From: Chryseobacterium sp. CY350
GTDB lineage: Bacteria; Bacteroidota; Bacteroidia; Flavobacteriales; Weeksellaceae
NCBI RefSeq assembly: GCF_027945075.1
Contig: NZ_CP116034.1
Span: 3,596,001-3,660,000, forward strand
DNA: 64,000 nt
Direction of reading: 5' to 3'
Numbering within the stretch: the stretch's first letter is position 1; each line of letters starts with the position of its first letter. The translations under genes and the position numbers were made by a program. This document shows, in pieces, positions 1 to 8,068 of this stretch. The notes below the pieces were generated by a model. It saw nothing but the letters and a program-made list of their open reading frames with translations. It was not told the origin of the DNA and ran no database searches.

Positions 1-5
1 AAAAT

Positions 6-854
6 ATGGAAATCATAAAAGAGCAAAATATCGTCATTCAAAATCCTGAAACCAAAGATTTTCTTGCCGACGCATTTTATATTAAAACTGATAAAAAATT
101 GCCATTGGTAATTTTTATCCACGGTTATAAAGGCTACAAAGATTGGGGTGCGTGGAATTTGATGGCAGAAAAAATTGCTGAAGCAGGTTTTTATTTTGTT
201 AAATTTAATTTCTCATACAACGGAACAACTTTAGTAAATCCGACAGAATTTGATGATCTTAAAGCTTTCGGTGAAAATAATTACTCAAAAGAATTGTCAG
301 ATTTGGGACTGGTGATTGATCATTTTAGCAAGAATCCGCAAGTAGATGCAGAAAAAATAATTTTGATGGGTCACAGTCGGGGAGGAGCGATTTCTATTGT
401 GAAAACCTGTGAAGATATTAGAATTAATGGCTTAATTACTTTGGCAAGTGTAGATTCTTTAGATCGATTTCCGAAGGATGATGGTCTTGAAGAATGGAAA
501 AAGAAAGGAGTTTATTACATCGAAAATGCAAGAACAAAACAGGAAATGCCGCACTATTATCAGTTTTATGAAGACTTTAAAAATAATGAACATCGTTTTG
601 ATGTAGAGCGCTCAATGGAGATGGCAAAAGCTCATGTTTTGATTATTCACGGGACAAAAGATGAAGGAGTAAGTGTGAAGAATGCTGAACACCTTCATGT
701 TTTGAACCCTAATTCTGAGTTGTTTTTAATTGAAAGCGGAAATCACGTTTTTGGAGCAAAAGAGCCGTGGGAAGAAAAATTTTTACCGGAAGATTTGAAT
801 AAAGTAGTTGAGAAATGCATTGATTTTCTGAATGATAAAATAGTGCATGAATAA
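6..854 (+). CDS. alpha/beta hydrolase (dienelactone hydrolase / prolyl oligopeptidase-like)
   Basis: A 282-residue cytosolic serine hydrolase with no signal peptide. The oxyanion loop motif FIHGYKG is near residue 38. The nucleophile elbow is GHSRGG, with Ser124 as the likely nucleophile. An acid in the IIHGTKDEG segment and the His in the ESGNHVFG segment near the C-terminus complete a normal triad. These features place it among small esterases and acyl hydrolases, but the substrate cannot be read from the sequence. The gene stands alone, facing a minus-strand lipoprotein gene across a shared hairpin terminator. The ATG lies only five bases into the window, so its promoter is outside. Confidence 0.82.
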   Translation: MEIIKEQNIVIQNPETKDFLADAFYIKTDKKLPLVIFIHGYKGYKDWGAWNLMAEKIAEAGFYFVKFNFSYNGTTLVNPTEFDDLKAFGENNYSKELSDLGLVIDHFSKNPQVDAEKIILMGHSRGGAISIVKTCEDIRINGLITLASVDSLDRFPKDDGLEEWKKKGVYYIENARTKQEMPHYYQFYEDFKNNEHRFDVERSMEMAKAHVLIIHGTKDEGVSVKNAEHLHVLNPNSELFLIESGNHVFGAKEPWEEKFLPEDLNKVVEKCIDFLNDKIVHE

Positions 855-880
855 AAAAGATAGCCTAAAACTATCTTATT
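855..880. terminator. bidirectional hairpin terminator
   Basis: AAGATAG (857-863) and CTATCTT (871-877) form a 7-bp stem with a 7-base loop. The stem is flanked by A and T runs on both sides, so it can end the hydrolase on the plus strand and the lipoprotein on the minus strand. Confidence 0.6.
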
Positions 881-882
881 TC

Positions 883-1491
883 TTAAAGTGAATTATTGGT
901 TTTTATAGAATTCTTTTTTACTGATTTTAGAAGACTTCTAAAGTTTTTCATCGTCATCATTTCGGTTGTCGGAGTAAAAATTGTTGCTTTCTGACCCTTT
1001 TCAACAGAAACTTCCGAAGATGCTTTTAGTGAATATATTTTTTTCAGTGTCGTAATATCATATACATCCATCATCGCAAAAGTTTCATTCTTTTTGTAGT
1101 CATATTGTTCACCAAGTGCGCCGTCTAAAGCGTTCCGAACTTTAAATGTATAAACATTTACCAAAAAATTGAAATCAGTGCTGCTCTTTAAAGCCTCAAG
1201 ATCTTCAGTCTGAGGATCAAACGGAATATTGTTTTTAATAATATTTTCAGACTTTGCAGTTTTCAGATCAAAAGCATTACCACCGCTCAAATCTTGAAAG
1301 AGTTGTAATGTTTCCTCACTCATCATTTCTCTGTGATGAGAATCTACTGTAGTATTGATATTGTTGATCAGCCATTTTTTATCTTTCGAAAATACAAGTG
1401 ATTTACTATAAATGCTGTAATCTTTTCTGACAGGATAATAGCACGACTGTAGAGTAATCAAGACAAATAATAAAATAACACTTTTCTTCAT
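883..1491 (-). CDS. hypothetical lipoprotein
   Basis: The 202-residue product begins with a lipoprotein signal (LITLQSCYY; lipobox Cys near residue 16), so it should be lipid-anchored in the envelope. The mature part is mixed alpha/beta with many Lys and Asp and no motif I recognise. It lies 18 bp downstream of the flavin reductase-like gene on the same strand and may be co-transcribed with it. Function unknown. Confidence 0.7.
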   Translation of the reverse strand: MKKSVILLFVLITLQSCYYPVRKDYSIYSKSLVFSKDKKWLINNINTTVDSHHREMMSEETLQLFQDLSGGNAFDLKTAKSENIIKNNIPFDPQTEDLEALKSSTDFNFLVNVYTFKVRNALDGALGEQYDYKKNETFAMMDVYDITTLKKIYSLKASSEVSVEKGQKATIFTPTTEMMTMKNFRSLLKSVKKNSIKTNNSL

Positions 1492-1509
1492 CTGATATCT
1501 TTTATCAAT

Positions 1510-2331
1510 TTATTTCACCAAAAGTTTCCACGCTTCCTCAATCCTGTTTTCCAATAGCAACTTTTGTGCGTCAAGATGTACATTTTCATCATCATGACAG
1601 TTTTCTGAAGGTAAAACTTCCACATTTGCCAGCATTCCCAAATCGTTTCCCGTAAATACTTTGCTGTATTTTATGGCATCAGGAAGAAGATCAAAGCCAA
1701 TTCCTTTTGTGACCAATGGTTTGGGAACTTCAAAAAGATTGTTCTCATTATTTCTGGAATACCAATTTCCGCCCAAACGTGCAACCATATCTAATTTTGC
1801 CTGGTCTAAATTTCCTTCCTCATTCAAGTATTCTTCCCGTATATGAATTTTTTTTACTTCACAAATTACCAGATTTCCTGCGCCACCTTGATCTCCCAAA
1901 GATTTTATTTCTAAAACTTTGCATTCAAAATTTACAGGACATTCTTCAATCAATTTTGGTTTTACCAAATCAGCATCTTTCATCGTCAATCCAGATTTGA
2001 TAAATTCATTCACATCATCTCCATATTCAGTGGAAGCCAAAGAAATCTGCTGTACGATTGGGAAATTTACGGTTCCGATCACAACTTCAGGAACTTCCAA
2101 AACATTCTCCAAAGTATGTTTGGTCGTATTGTCACGAACTCTTCTTGATGGTGAAAAAATCAAAATAGGTGGAACGGTACTGAACATATTAAAAAAACTG
2201 AACGGCGATAAATTGCTGTTTCCATCTTTGTCCACGGTTGAAGCCAACGCAATTGGCCGTGGTGAAACGGCTGTCTGCATAATGGTTTGTAGCTGAACGG
2301 GAGTTATTTCGTTTGGGATAAGTGTTTTCAA
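1510..2331 (-). CDS. flavin reductase family protein (FMN-binding split barrel)
   Basis: The 273-residue protein has the split-barrel flavin-binding pattern. The early segment PRPIALASTVDKDGNSNLSP is typical of this family, followed by PPILIFSPSRR and conserved DTTKHTLEN-like residues that usually contact FMN. Family members reduce flavin with NAD(P)H or bind FMN in oxidoreductases. It lies just downstream of fumarylacetoacetase and on the same strand, separated by an inverted-repeat element. This suggests, but does not prove, a link to aromatic amino acid breakdown. The exact substrate is not predictable. Confidence 0.8.
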   Translation of the reverse strand: MKTLIPNEITPVQLQTIMQTAVSPRPIALASTVDKDGNSNLSPFSFFNMFSTVPPILIFSPSRRVRDNTTKHTLENVLEVPEVVIGTVNFPIVQQISLASTEYGDDVNEFIKSGLTMKDADLVKPKLIEECPVNFECKVLEIKSLGDQGGAGNLVICEVKKIHIREEYLNEEGNLDQAKLDMVARLGGNWYSRNNENNLFEVPKPLVTKGIGFDLLPDAIKYSKVFTGNDLGMLANVEVLPSENCHDDENVHLDAQKLLLENRIEEAWKLLVK

Positions 2332-2369
2332 AAATATTTTAATTTAAAATTTAATGAAGTAAATATTAT

Positions 2370-2438
2370 GTTTGTCATTCCGTAGGAATCTTAGCAACAT
2401 TGAACTATAATAGCTGAGATTCCCTCGGAGTGACAAAC
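2370..2438. repeat. inverted-repeat element (dispersed hairpin type)
   Basis: Two 26-base arms, 2370-2395 (starts GTTTGTCATTCCG) and 2413-2438 (ends GAGTGACAAAC), match at 22 of 26 positions when one is reverse-complemented, with a 17-base loop. The unit sits in the 137-bp gap between the flavin reductase and fumarylacetoacetase genes. It resembles the short palindromic repeats scattered in Chryseobacterium-type genomes. It may be a small non-autonomous element, or it may act on the mRNA as a processing hairpin. Confidence 0.7.
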
Positions 2439-2468
2439 TTGGTGTAGATTATTTTGTGGTTAAATAAT

Positions 2469-3716
2469 TTATTTAGTTGGAATAATTTTACCTGAAACCT
2501 CCCCGAAACCAACTCTCACTCCATCTTTTTCTGCCCAGGCTTTCATGGTCACGGTGTCATTATCTTCGATGAATTTCCTTTCCTGTCCGTTGGTCAATGT
2601 GATTGGGTTTTGACCTCTCCAAGTTAATTCCAGCATAGAACCAAAAGATTTTGGATCACTTCCTGAGATTGTTCCGCTCGCATACATATCTCCAACCTCA
2701 AGATTACAGCCATTTACTGTGTGATGAGCCAACTGCTGAGTCATATTCCAATACATATGTTTGTAATTGCTTTCAGAAATAAGGTTTTCTTCACCGTTTT
2801 CTGGCTGTATGTAAACTTCAAGATTGATATCGTAATTTTTATCTCCTTCAAATTTTAAATAATCTAAAACCTCGGGATCCTGTGTTGGAGAAGTTGTTTT
2901 AAATGGTTCAAGTGCTTCAAGTGTTACTACCCAAGGCGAAATTGATGAACCGAAATTTTTAGCTAAAAACGGTCCTAATGGAACGTATTCCCAAGACTGA
3001 ATATCTCTCGCTGACCAATCATTGAAAACCACCATTCCGAAAATTGCATTTTCAGCATCTTTAGTAGAAACGCTTTCGCCCATTTCGGTATTTTGATTGA
3101 TAATGAAAGCCATTTCTAATTCGAAATCCAGCTGTTTGCAAGGTCCAAAAACCGGCTTTTCTGCATCTGCAGGTTTCATCTGACCTTTCGGGCGGTTAAT
3201 TTCTGTTCCTGAAACAACAATTGATGACGCTCTACCGTGATAACCGACAGGCAGATGTTTCCAGTTTGGTAGCAAAGCATTTGCGGGATCGCGGAACATT
3301 TTTCCGACATTTGTGGCGTGCTCAATGCTGCTGTAAAAATCTGTGTAATTCGGAATATGCACAGGCATAATCATTTTTACCTGATCCAAATCGTAGAATG
3401 CATCTTCTATCGTTTTTTCATCTTTAGCTAATGTAGAACCTTCTTGCAACAATTCCTGAATTCTTAAACGTACGGCGTTGGTTACCGGTTTTCCCAATTC
3501 AATAAATTCATTTAAAGTATATGCTTCGAAAACATTATCGTCTAAACCAGCAATTTCTTCAAAATAAGATAAATCGTACAAAAGTGCCAGATCTACAACC
3601 TGATCGCCAATTCTTGTACAACAAGCGATAAATTCTTTATTAAAAACAGCAACCCCGAACGGAATGTTGTGAATAGAAAAATCTGATTCTGAATTGTATT
3701 CTACAAATGATTTCAT
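2469..3716 (-). CDS. fahA: fumarylacetoacetase
   Basis: This 415-residue enzyme hydrolyses fumarylacetoacetate to fumarate and acetoacetate, the last step of tyrosine and phenylalanine breakdown. Its length matches the family. Visible family features are an N-terminal SH3-like domain starting with SFVEYNSESDFSIHNIPFG, the segment YTDFYSSIEHATNVG, the catalytic-domain segment GYHGRASSIVVSG, and the metal and substrate-site segment NDWSARDIQSWEYVPLGPF. Two other enzymes of the same pathway lie on the same strand upstream. The enzyme is cytosolic. Confidence 0.95.
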   Translation of the reverse strand: MKSFVEYNSESDFSIHNIPFGVAVFNKEFIACCTRIGDQVVDLALLYDLSYFEEIAGLDDNVFEAYTLNEFIELGKPVTNAVRLRIQELLQEGSTLAKDEKTIEDAFYDLDQVKMIMPVHIPNYTDFYSSIEHATNVGKMFRDPANALLPNWKHLPVGYHGRASSIVVSGTEINRPKGQMKPADAEKPVFGPCKQLDFELEMAFIINQNTEMGESVSTKDAENAIFGMVVFNDWSARDIQSWEYVPLGPFLAKNFGSSISPWVVTLEALEPFKTTSPTQDPEVLDYLKFEGDKNYDINLEVYIQPENGEENLISESNYKHMYWNMTQQLAHHTVNGCNLEVGDMYASGTISGSDPKSFGSMLELTWRGQNPITLTNGQERKFIEDNDTVTMKAWAEKDGVRVGFGEVSGKIIPTK

Positions 3717-3762
3717 AATATAATAGTTTGATGTTTAGACTTAAAAAAGTCATTTTGATTAA

Positions 3763-4227
3763 TTATTTTGATTTTTTGGCGTAAGCCTCTTCATCGATCC
3801 ATCGATCGCGGGAATTAATGTCGATGAGGTAAAGAATTTCTTTTTGTTTGGTTAAAAGAAGTGTTTTAGCAACAGGAATCGGGATTTTTTTATTTTCCAG
3901 TTTGTCTGCTCTTACGGAAATGATATTCTTTTTTCTGATCACGTCTCCGGAAAAAACATTTGATGTACTTTTTGCAGTCGCTTTATCATCAAACATTTCT
4001 ACATAAGTAACGTCTTTTCCTTTGACAATAAGAAAACTTCTCTCGGTATGGTCATTAAAATCTTTGAGGAGTACAAATTTTTTATTATCAATACTCACGT
4101 TTTCAAGATGTTGATTGATGCCTTTTCTTTCCTCCAGTCGATCAAGGATTTCATTGATCGCTCCATAGTTTTGAGCATTTAATGCAAATCCGGTAAAAAA
4201 TAATGTTAAGACAAATAATTTTCTCAT
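3763..4227 (-). CDS. hypothetical secreted protein
   Basis: A 154-residue protein with an N-terminal signal peptide (MRKLFVLTLFFTGFALNAQ, cleavage probably after NAQ). The mature part is charged and has no domain I recognise. It is placed between hppD and fahA on the same strand, 46 bp upstream of fahA, but the hppD terminator just upstream implies its own promoter. Nothing ties it to tyrosine catabolism except position. Confidence 0.65.
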   Translation of the reverse strand: MRKLFVLTLFFTGFALNAQNYGAINEILDRLEERKGINQHLENVSIDNKKFVLLKDFNDHTERSFLIVKGKDVTYVEMFDDKATAKSTSNVFSGDVIRKKNIISVRADKLENKKIPIPVAKTLLLTKQKEILYLIDINSRDRWIDEEAYAKKSK

Positions 4228-4240
4228 AAGCTGTGTTTAT

Positions 4241-4278
4241 AAAAAAGTTTTGTCAAGATCTGCATCCTGACAAAACTC
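4241..4278 (-). terminator. terminator of hppD
   Basis: GTTTTGTCA (4247-4255) pairs with TGACAAAAC (4268-4276). On the minus strand the stem is followed by a run of six T, the normal form of an intrinsic terminator just after the hppD stop codon. Confidence 0.7.
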
Positions 4279-4296
4279 TATGTTTAGTTTAAAAAA

Positions 4297-5427
4297 TTAA
4301 AGATTTCCTCTTTTTTCCTGTTCTCTTTCTAGAGCCTCAAAAAGAGCTTTGAAGTTACCAGCGCCAAAACTCTGCGCACCATGTCTCTCAATAATTTCAA
4401 AGAAAAGAGTAGGGCGGTCTTCTACTGGCTTTGTAAAAATCTGAAGTAAATAACCTTCTTCATCATGATCAATTAAAATACCAAGTTCTTGAAGTTTCTT
4501 AATATCTTCGTCTATATGGCCAACTCTATCGGGAACCATGTTGTAATATGCTTCCGGTGGAGGAGAAAGAAATTCTACACCACGCTTTTTAAGCTCAGTA
4601 ACTGTGTGGATGATGTCTTTTGTGGCAACGGCGATATGCTGTACACCTTCTCCTTCATAGAAATCAAGATATTCTTCTACCTGAGATTTCTTCTTTCCTT
4701 CAGCCGGCTCGTTAATCGGGAATTTTGCAAAACCGTTTCCGTTAGACATCACTTTAGACATCAAAGCCGAATATTCTGTGTTGATCTGTTTGTCGTCAAA
4801 GGAAAGAATATTCACAAATCCCATTACTTTTTCGTACCATTCAACGGTTGGGATCATTCTGTCCCAGTCAACATTTCCTACGCAATGGTCAACGTATAAT
4901 AAGCCTGCTTCCTCAGGTTTGTAGTCACTTTCCCACTTTTGAAAACCTGGCATGAACGGACCTGTGTAATTTTTTCTTTCGATGAACATATGCACGGTTT
5001 CTCCGTAAGTGTATATTCCGGACATTCTTACTTCACCGTGTTCGTCGTTTAAAGTTACAGGCTCCATATACGGTTTTCCACCTCTCTTTGTGGTCTCTTC
5101 AAATGCAGAATATGCATCATCAACCCAAAGTGCAAGAATTTTCACTCCATCACCATGTTTTTTTACGTGTTCGCTTACCGGCGAGTCAGATTTAAGGCCT
5201 GTAGTTAAAATCAATCTAATTTTTCCTTGCTGTAAAACGTAAGAAGCACGATCCCTAACTCCGGTTTCGGGTCCTGCATAAGCGACAGACTGAAAACCAA
5301 AAGCGGTTTTGTAATAATGTGCAGCCTGCTTTGCGTTGCCTACATAAAACTCAATATAATCTGTACCGTTGATCGGCAAAAAATTCTCAGCCTGAGCAAT
5401 TTTTTCGGCAAATGTAAGTGTTGACAT
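4297..5427 (-). CDS. hppD: 4-hydroxyphenylpyruvate dioxygenase
   Basis: This 376-residue non-haem iron enzyme converts 4-hydroxyphenylpyruvate to homogentisate. Two vicinal-oxygen-chelate halves are visible. The N-terminal half starts around residue 19 with DYIEFYVGNAKQAAHYY. The C-terminal half starts with YVDHCVGNV. The three iron ligands should be His181 (VDHCVGN), His264 (QHIAVAT) and Glu344 (FFEIIERHG), matching the known two-His one-Glu triad. The length agrees with bacterial HPPD. It has its own terminator at 4241-4278. Confidence 0.95.
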   Translation of the reverse strand: MSTLTFAEKIAQAENFLPINGTDYIEFYVGNAKQAAHYYKTAFGFQSVAYAGPETGVRDRASYVLQQGKIRLILTTGLKSDSPVSEHVKKHGDGVKILALWVDDAYSAFEETTKRGGKPYMEPVTLNDEHGEVRMSGIYTYGETVHMFIERKNYTGPFMPGFQKWESDYKPEEAGLLYVDHCVGNVDWDRMIPTVEWYEKVMGFVNILSFDDKQINTEYSALMSKVMSNGNGFAKFPINEPAEGKKKSQVEEYLDFYEGEGVQHIAVATKDIIHTVTELKKRGVEFLSPPPEAYYNMVPDRVGHIDEDIKKLQELGILIDHDEEGYLLQIFTKPVEDRPTLFFEIIERHGAQSFGAGNFKALFEALEREQEKRGNL

Positions 5428-5560
5428 ATTTTTATTTTTACTTTTTATTTATTGGTTGCAAATTACAAAATTCCTTTAAATAATTAAAAACATTATTCTT
5501 GTGTAAACGATTGCAGTATATTTAAAAATTAACTAAGTTTAATTAAGTATATTTAAGTTT

Positions 5561-5590
5561 ATTGTTTTTATGATATTTTTTCTATATTTG
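5561..5590 (+). promoter_or_regulatory. Bacteroidota-type promoter with no gene downstream
   Basis: ATTG (5561-5564), an 18-bp spacer and TATATTTG (5583-5590) match the -33/-7 consensus TTTG / TAnnTTTG. It points right, away from hppD, and the next feature in that direction is a hairpin at about 5634-5657. See the candidate small RNA entry. Confidence 0.5.
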
Positions 5591-5596
5591 TAGCAG

Positions 5597-5662
5597 AAAT
5601 CCCAAGTGGTGAAAGAAAGTTATAGAAACAAAGAAAGCCGTAATTATTACGGCTTTTATCTT
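5597..5662 (+). ncRNA. candidate short transcript ending in a hairpin
   Basis: A promoter at 5561-5590 should start transcription near 5597. A strong stem (AAAGCCGTAA / TTACGGCTTT) followed by a T-rich stretch would end it about 60 nt later. No recognisable gene lies between; a GTG-started 29-codon frame (from 5606) runs through it but has no known match that I recognise. The same stem also serves as terminator for the minus-strand gene that ends at 5656, which is the competing explanation. Confidence 0.3.
5633..5658. terminator. hairpin terminator
   Basis: The stem AAAGCCGTAAT / ATTACGGCTTT lies directly after the stop codon of the minus-strand gene 5656-6438. T-rich sequence follows on both strands, so it can act in either direction. 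Confidence 0.6.
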
Positions 5663-6438
5663 TTAATATTAAGTCTTCCGGCATCAGGATTGTAATTATC
5701 CCAAATTTTCCAGGTGTTGTCTATTTTACGAATAAAATAAATCTGAGTATTAAGCTGATTCACAAAATGTTCTTCTCCTGTTTCGCCTACTTTAAAAAGC
5801 AGATTCCAAAACTCCTGTGTTTCAATTATTTTTTTCTCCGGCTCATCTGTCACTACATGAATATCAAATACTTCAAAATTCGATCGGTTATTTTTCGTAA
5901 CCAGTTCAAATTTTCTTTCGCACAGCTCTTTACTAAACTCTGTTGCCCTTTCTAAAAACGGAGAATTCTCAAACACCAGATCTTTAAGTAGATCAGGATT
6001 GTGGACAGGAAAACTTTTATATAAATTAAAAACGGTCGAACAATAAGTATAAACAATATCGGTAGAAAAAACTCCATTGTCGATCATTTCTAATTCCATT
6101 TCGTTCCCTTTGAGGTGATGAATGTAAGAATTGAGGTCTTTAAAGCCTAAAAAAATGCAGATTTTATCTAAAGTCTTCAGAAAGCGGAGATCATTATGTG
6201 TTTTATCATGATAATCATTTTCAAAAAACCTCTGTAAAGTAATGTGAGAAATCGTGTTACCAAGTTCGAATTTTTTATCATATTTCATCTCTTCAGAAGA
6301 CGCAAGCTCATCTTTTATGATTTCTGAAAGAATGATGTAATGGCTTCTTTTCCATTGATGCACCTTACCTAAAATTGAATCCTGAATTGTGGGATGACGG
6401 TTCACCTCATCCTTTATCGAATTATATATTGTCCTCAA
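5656..6438 (-). CDS. hypothetical protein, HTH-like N-terminus and NTF2-like C-terminus
   Basis: A 260-residue soluble protein. Residues about 60-110 contain ISHITLQRFFEN followed by LKTLDKICIFLGFKDLNSY. This resembles a Bacteroidota regulatory module of the form 'S-TLxRFFG...TLDxICxYLGFxSW'. The last third (FWNLLFKVG...YFIRKIDNTWKIWDNYN) looks like an NTF2-like or ARC6-IMS-type fold, in which the chain ends with a Trp-Lys-Ile strand. Both assignments are my inference from pattern, not from a search. It is monocistronic, with a hairpin right after the stop. Confidence 0.6.
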   Translation of the reverse strand: MRTIYNSIKDEVNRHPTIQDSILGKVHQWKRSHYIILSEIIKDELASSEEMKYDKKFELGNTISHITLQRFFENDYHDKTHNDLRFLKTLDKICIFLGFKDLNSYIHHLKGNEMELEMIDNGVFSTDIVYTYCSTVFNLYKSFPVHNPDLLKDLVFENSPFLERATEFSKELCERKFELVTKNNRSNFEVFDIHVVTDEPEKKIIETQEFWNLLFKVGETGEEHFVNQLNTQIYFIRKIDNTWKIWDNYNPDAGRLNIKR

Positions 6439-6614
6439 ATGTGTAATATTTTATATAAAAGTAAGCAAAAAATATCCTTAAAATCTCATGATGTTGCTAT
6501 GAATTTATATTTTTATTAAATATACAGTATTTTTAATTTAATATTAGTAATTAGCATAAGGACAGACCAATTTCTAGGTTTAATTAAATTCAATGGAGTG
6601 AAAAAATACTGCTG

Positions 6615-7895
6615 TTACATCTTAAATCTTTCATTTGCTGCTCTTTCCAGCATTTCTCTGTCATCGGGATGTGCAATACTGATGAGCTCCTGCGCTCTCT
6701 GGCGAAGATTTTTCCCATAGAGATAAGCGGTTCCGTATTCTGTAACCACCCAATGGATGTGACCTCTTGTTGTTACCACTCCCGCTCCCTGTTTTAGGAA
6801 AGGGACAATTCTTGATACACCACGTTTCGTTCTTGATGTGATGGCAATGATCGGTTTTCCGCCTTCGCTCAATGCGGCGCCTCTCATAAAATCCATCTGG
6901 CCGCCAATTCCGCTATATTGTAGAGTGCCGATAGAGTCTGCACAAACCTGTCCTGTAAGATCTATTTCGATTGCCGAATTAATTGCAACCAATTTTTTAT
7001 TCCGCATAATATTGATCGGGAAATTCACAACACTCACGTCTTTAAAAGCAAAAATGGTATTGTCATCTACAAAATCGTAAAGTTTTTTGGTTCCAAAACA
7101 GAAGCTCGTGATTGCTTTATTATCGTTATAACCTTTATATTTATTATTGATGACATCATTTTGAATTAAATCAATCACTCCGTCACTCAGCATTTCGGTG
7201 TGTACACCGAGATCTTTATGATTGCTTAAACATTTTAGAACAGCATCAGGAATTGTTCCGATTCCCATTTGCAGAGTTGATTTGTCGTCAATCAGTTCGG
7301 CTACGTTTTTTCCGACAAGCATTTCGTCTTCACTCACTTTTGATCCGTAATCTACCGTTGGAAGTTCTTCCTCATGCCAAACGAGTTTGTTGATTTTACT
7401 GATGTGAATCATTCCGTCACCATGCGTTCTCGGCATTAAAGGATTCACGATTGCTACAACCAATTTTGCAGTATCTACGGCAGATCTTGCAACATCAACA
7501 GAAGTTCCTAATGTGCAAAAACCATGTTTGTCTGGCGGTGATACCGTAATTAAAGCTACATCAAGTGGTAAAATATTATTTCTGAATAAAATAGGAATTT
7601 CACTTAAAAAAATAGGAACATAATCACCATTTTCAGAATTCACAGCATCTCTCACCGGCCCGGAAACAAACAATGAATTAACGAAAAAACTCTTTTTGTA
7701 TTCAGGTTTTGCAATTTCTACATTTCCCTGCTGGGTAATCGAAACCATTTCTACGTTTTCCAGTCTGTGAGATTGTCTTGCCAACTCGTCGATCAAATGA
7801 TTTGGCGTACATGCACTTCCATGAAAAAACACACGGTTTCCGCTCTTGATGGTATAAATAGCTTCCTCTGCACTGATATAATTATACATATTCAA
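6615..7895 (-). CDS. acetyl-CoA hydrolase / CoA-transferase family protein
   Basis: The 426-residue length and motifs fit the class I acetyl-CoA hydrolase and 4-hydroxybutyrate CoA-transferase family. SAEEAIYTIKSGNRVFFHGSA opens the first domain, LQMGIGTIPDAVL follows, and GIGGQMDFMRGA is the conserved C-terminal glycine loop. HTEMLSDGVIDL carries the probable catalytic Glu. It is flanked by hppD and homogentisate dioxygenase genes, and its substrate could be acetate, acetoacetate, butyrate or succinate. A role in activating the acetoacetate made by fumarylacetoacetase is attractive but is only inference. Confidence 0.85.
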   Translation of the reverse strand: MNMYNYISAEEAIYTIKSGNRVFFHGSACTPNHLIDELARQSHRLENVEMVSITQQGNVEIAKPEYKKSFFVNSLFVSGPVRDAVNSENGDYVPIFLSEIPILFRNNILPLDVALITVSPPDKHGFCTLGTSVDVARSAVDTAKLVVAIVNPLMPRTHGDGMIHISKINKLVWHEEELPTVDYGSKVSEDEMLVGKNVAELIDDKSTLQMGIGTIPDAVLKCLSNHKDLGVHTEMLSDGVIDLIQNDVINNKYKGYNDNKAITSFCFGTKKLYDFVDDNTIFAFKDVSVVNFPINIMRNKKLVAINSAIEIDLTGQVCADSIGTLQYSGIGGQMDFMRGAALSEGGKPIIAITSRTKRGVSRIVPFLKQGAGVVTTRGHIHWVVTEYGTAYLYGKNLRQRAQELISIAHPDDREMLERAANERFKM

Positions 7896-8017
7896 ATTTT
7901 TAAAATGTGTTACCCTTTAATTTTCTATTCTAAAGATAAGTCATATTCACAAGATTTAGTCTGAATCTATATGGTTTTTTTTGTAATTTTTGTCATGTTT
8001 TGTCAGGTCGTAAAATA

Positions 8018-8050
8018 AGAAGGATTCAACGTTTCCATTGAATCCTTTTA
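8018..8050 (-). terminator. terminator of hmgA
   Basis: AAGGATTCAA (8020-8029) and TTGAATCCTT (8038-8047) form a 10-bp stem with an 8-base loop directly downstream of the hmgA stop, with a T-rich run on the minus strand. Confidence 0.6.
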
Positions 8051-8068
8051 ATTTATATTATTGAAAAA

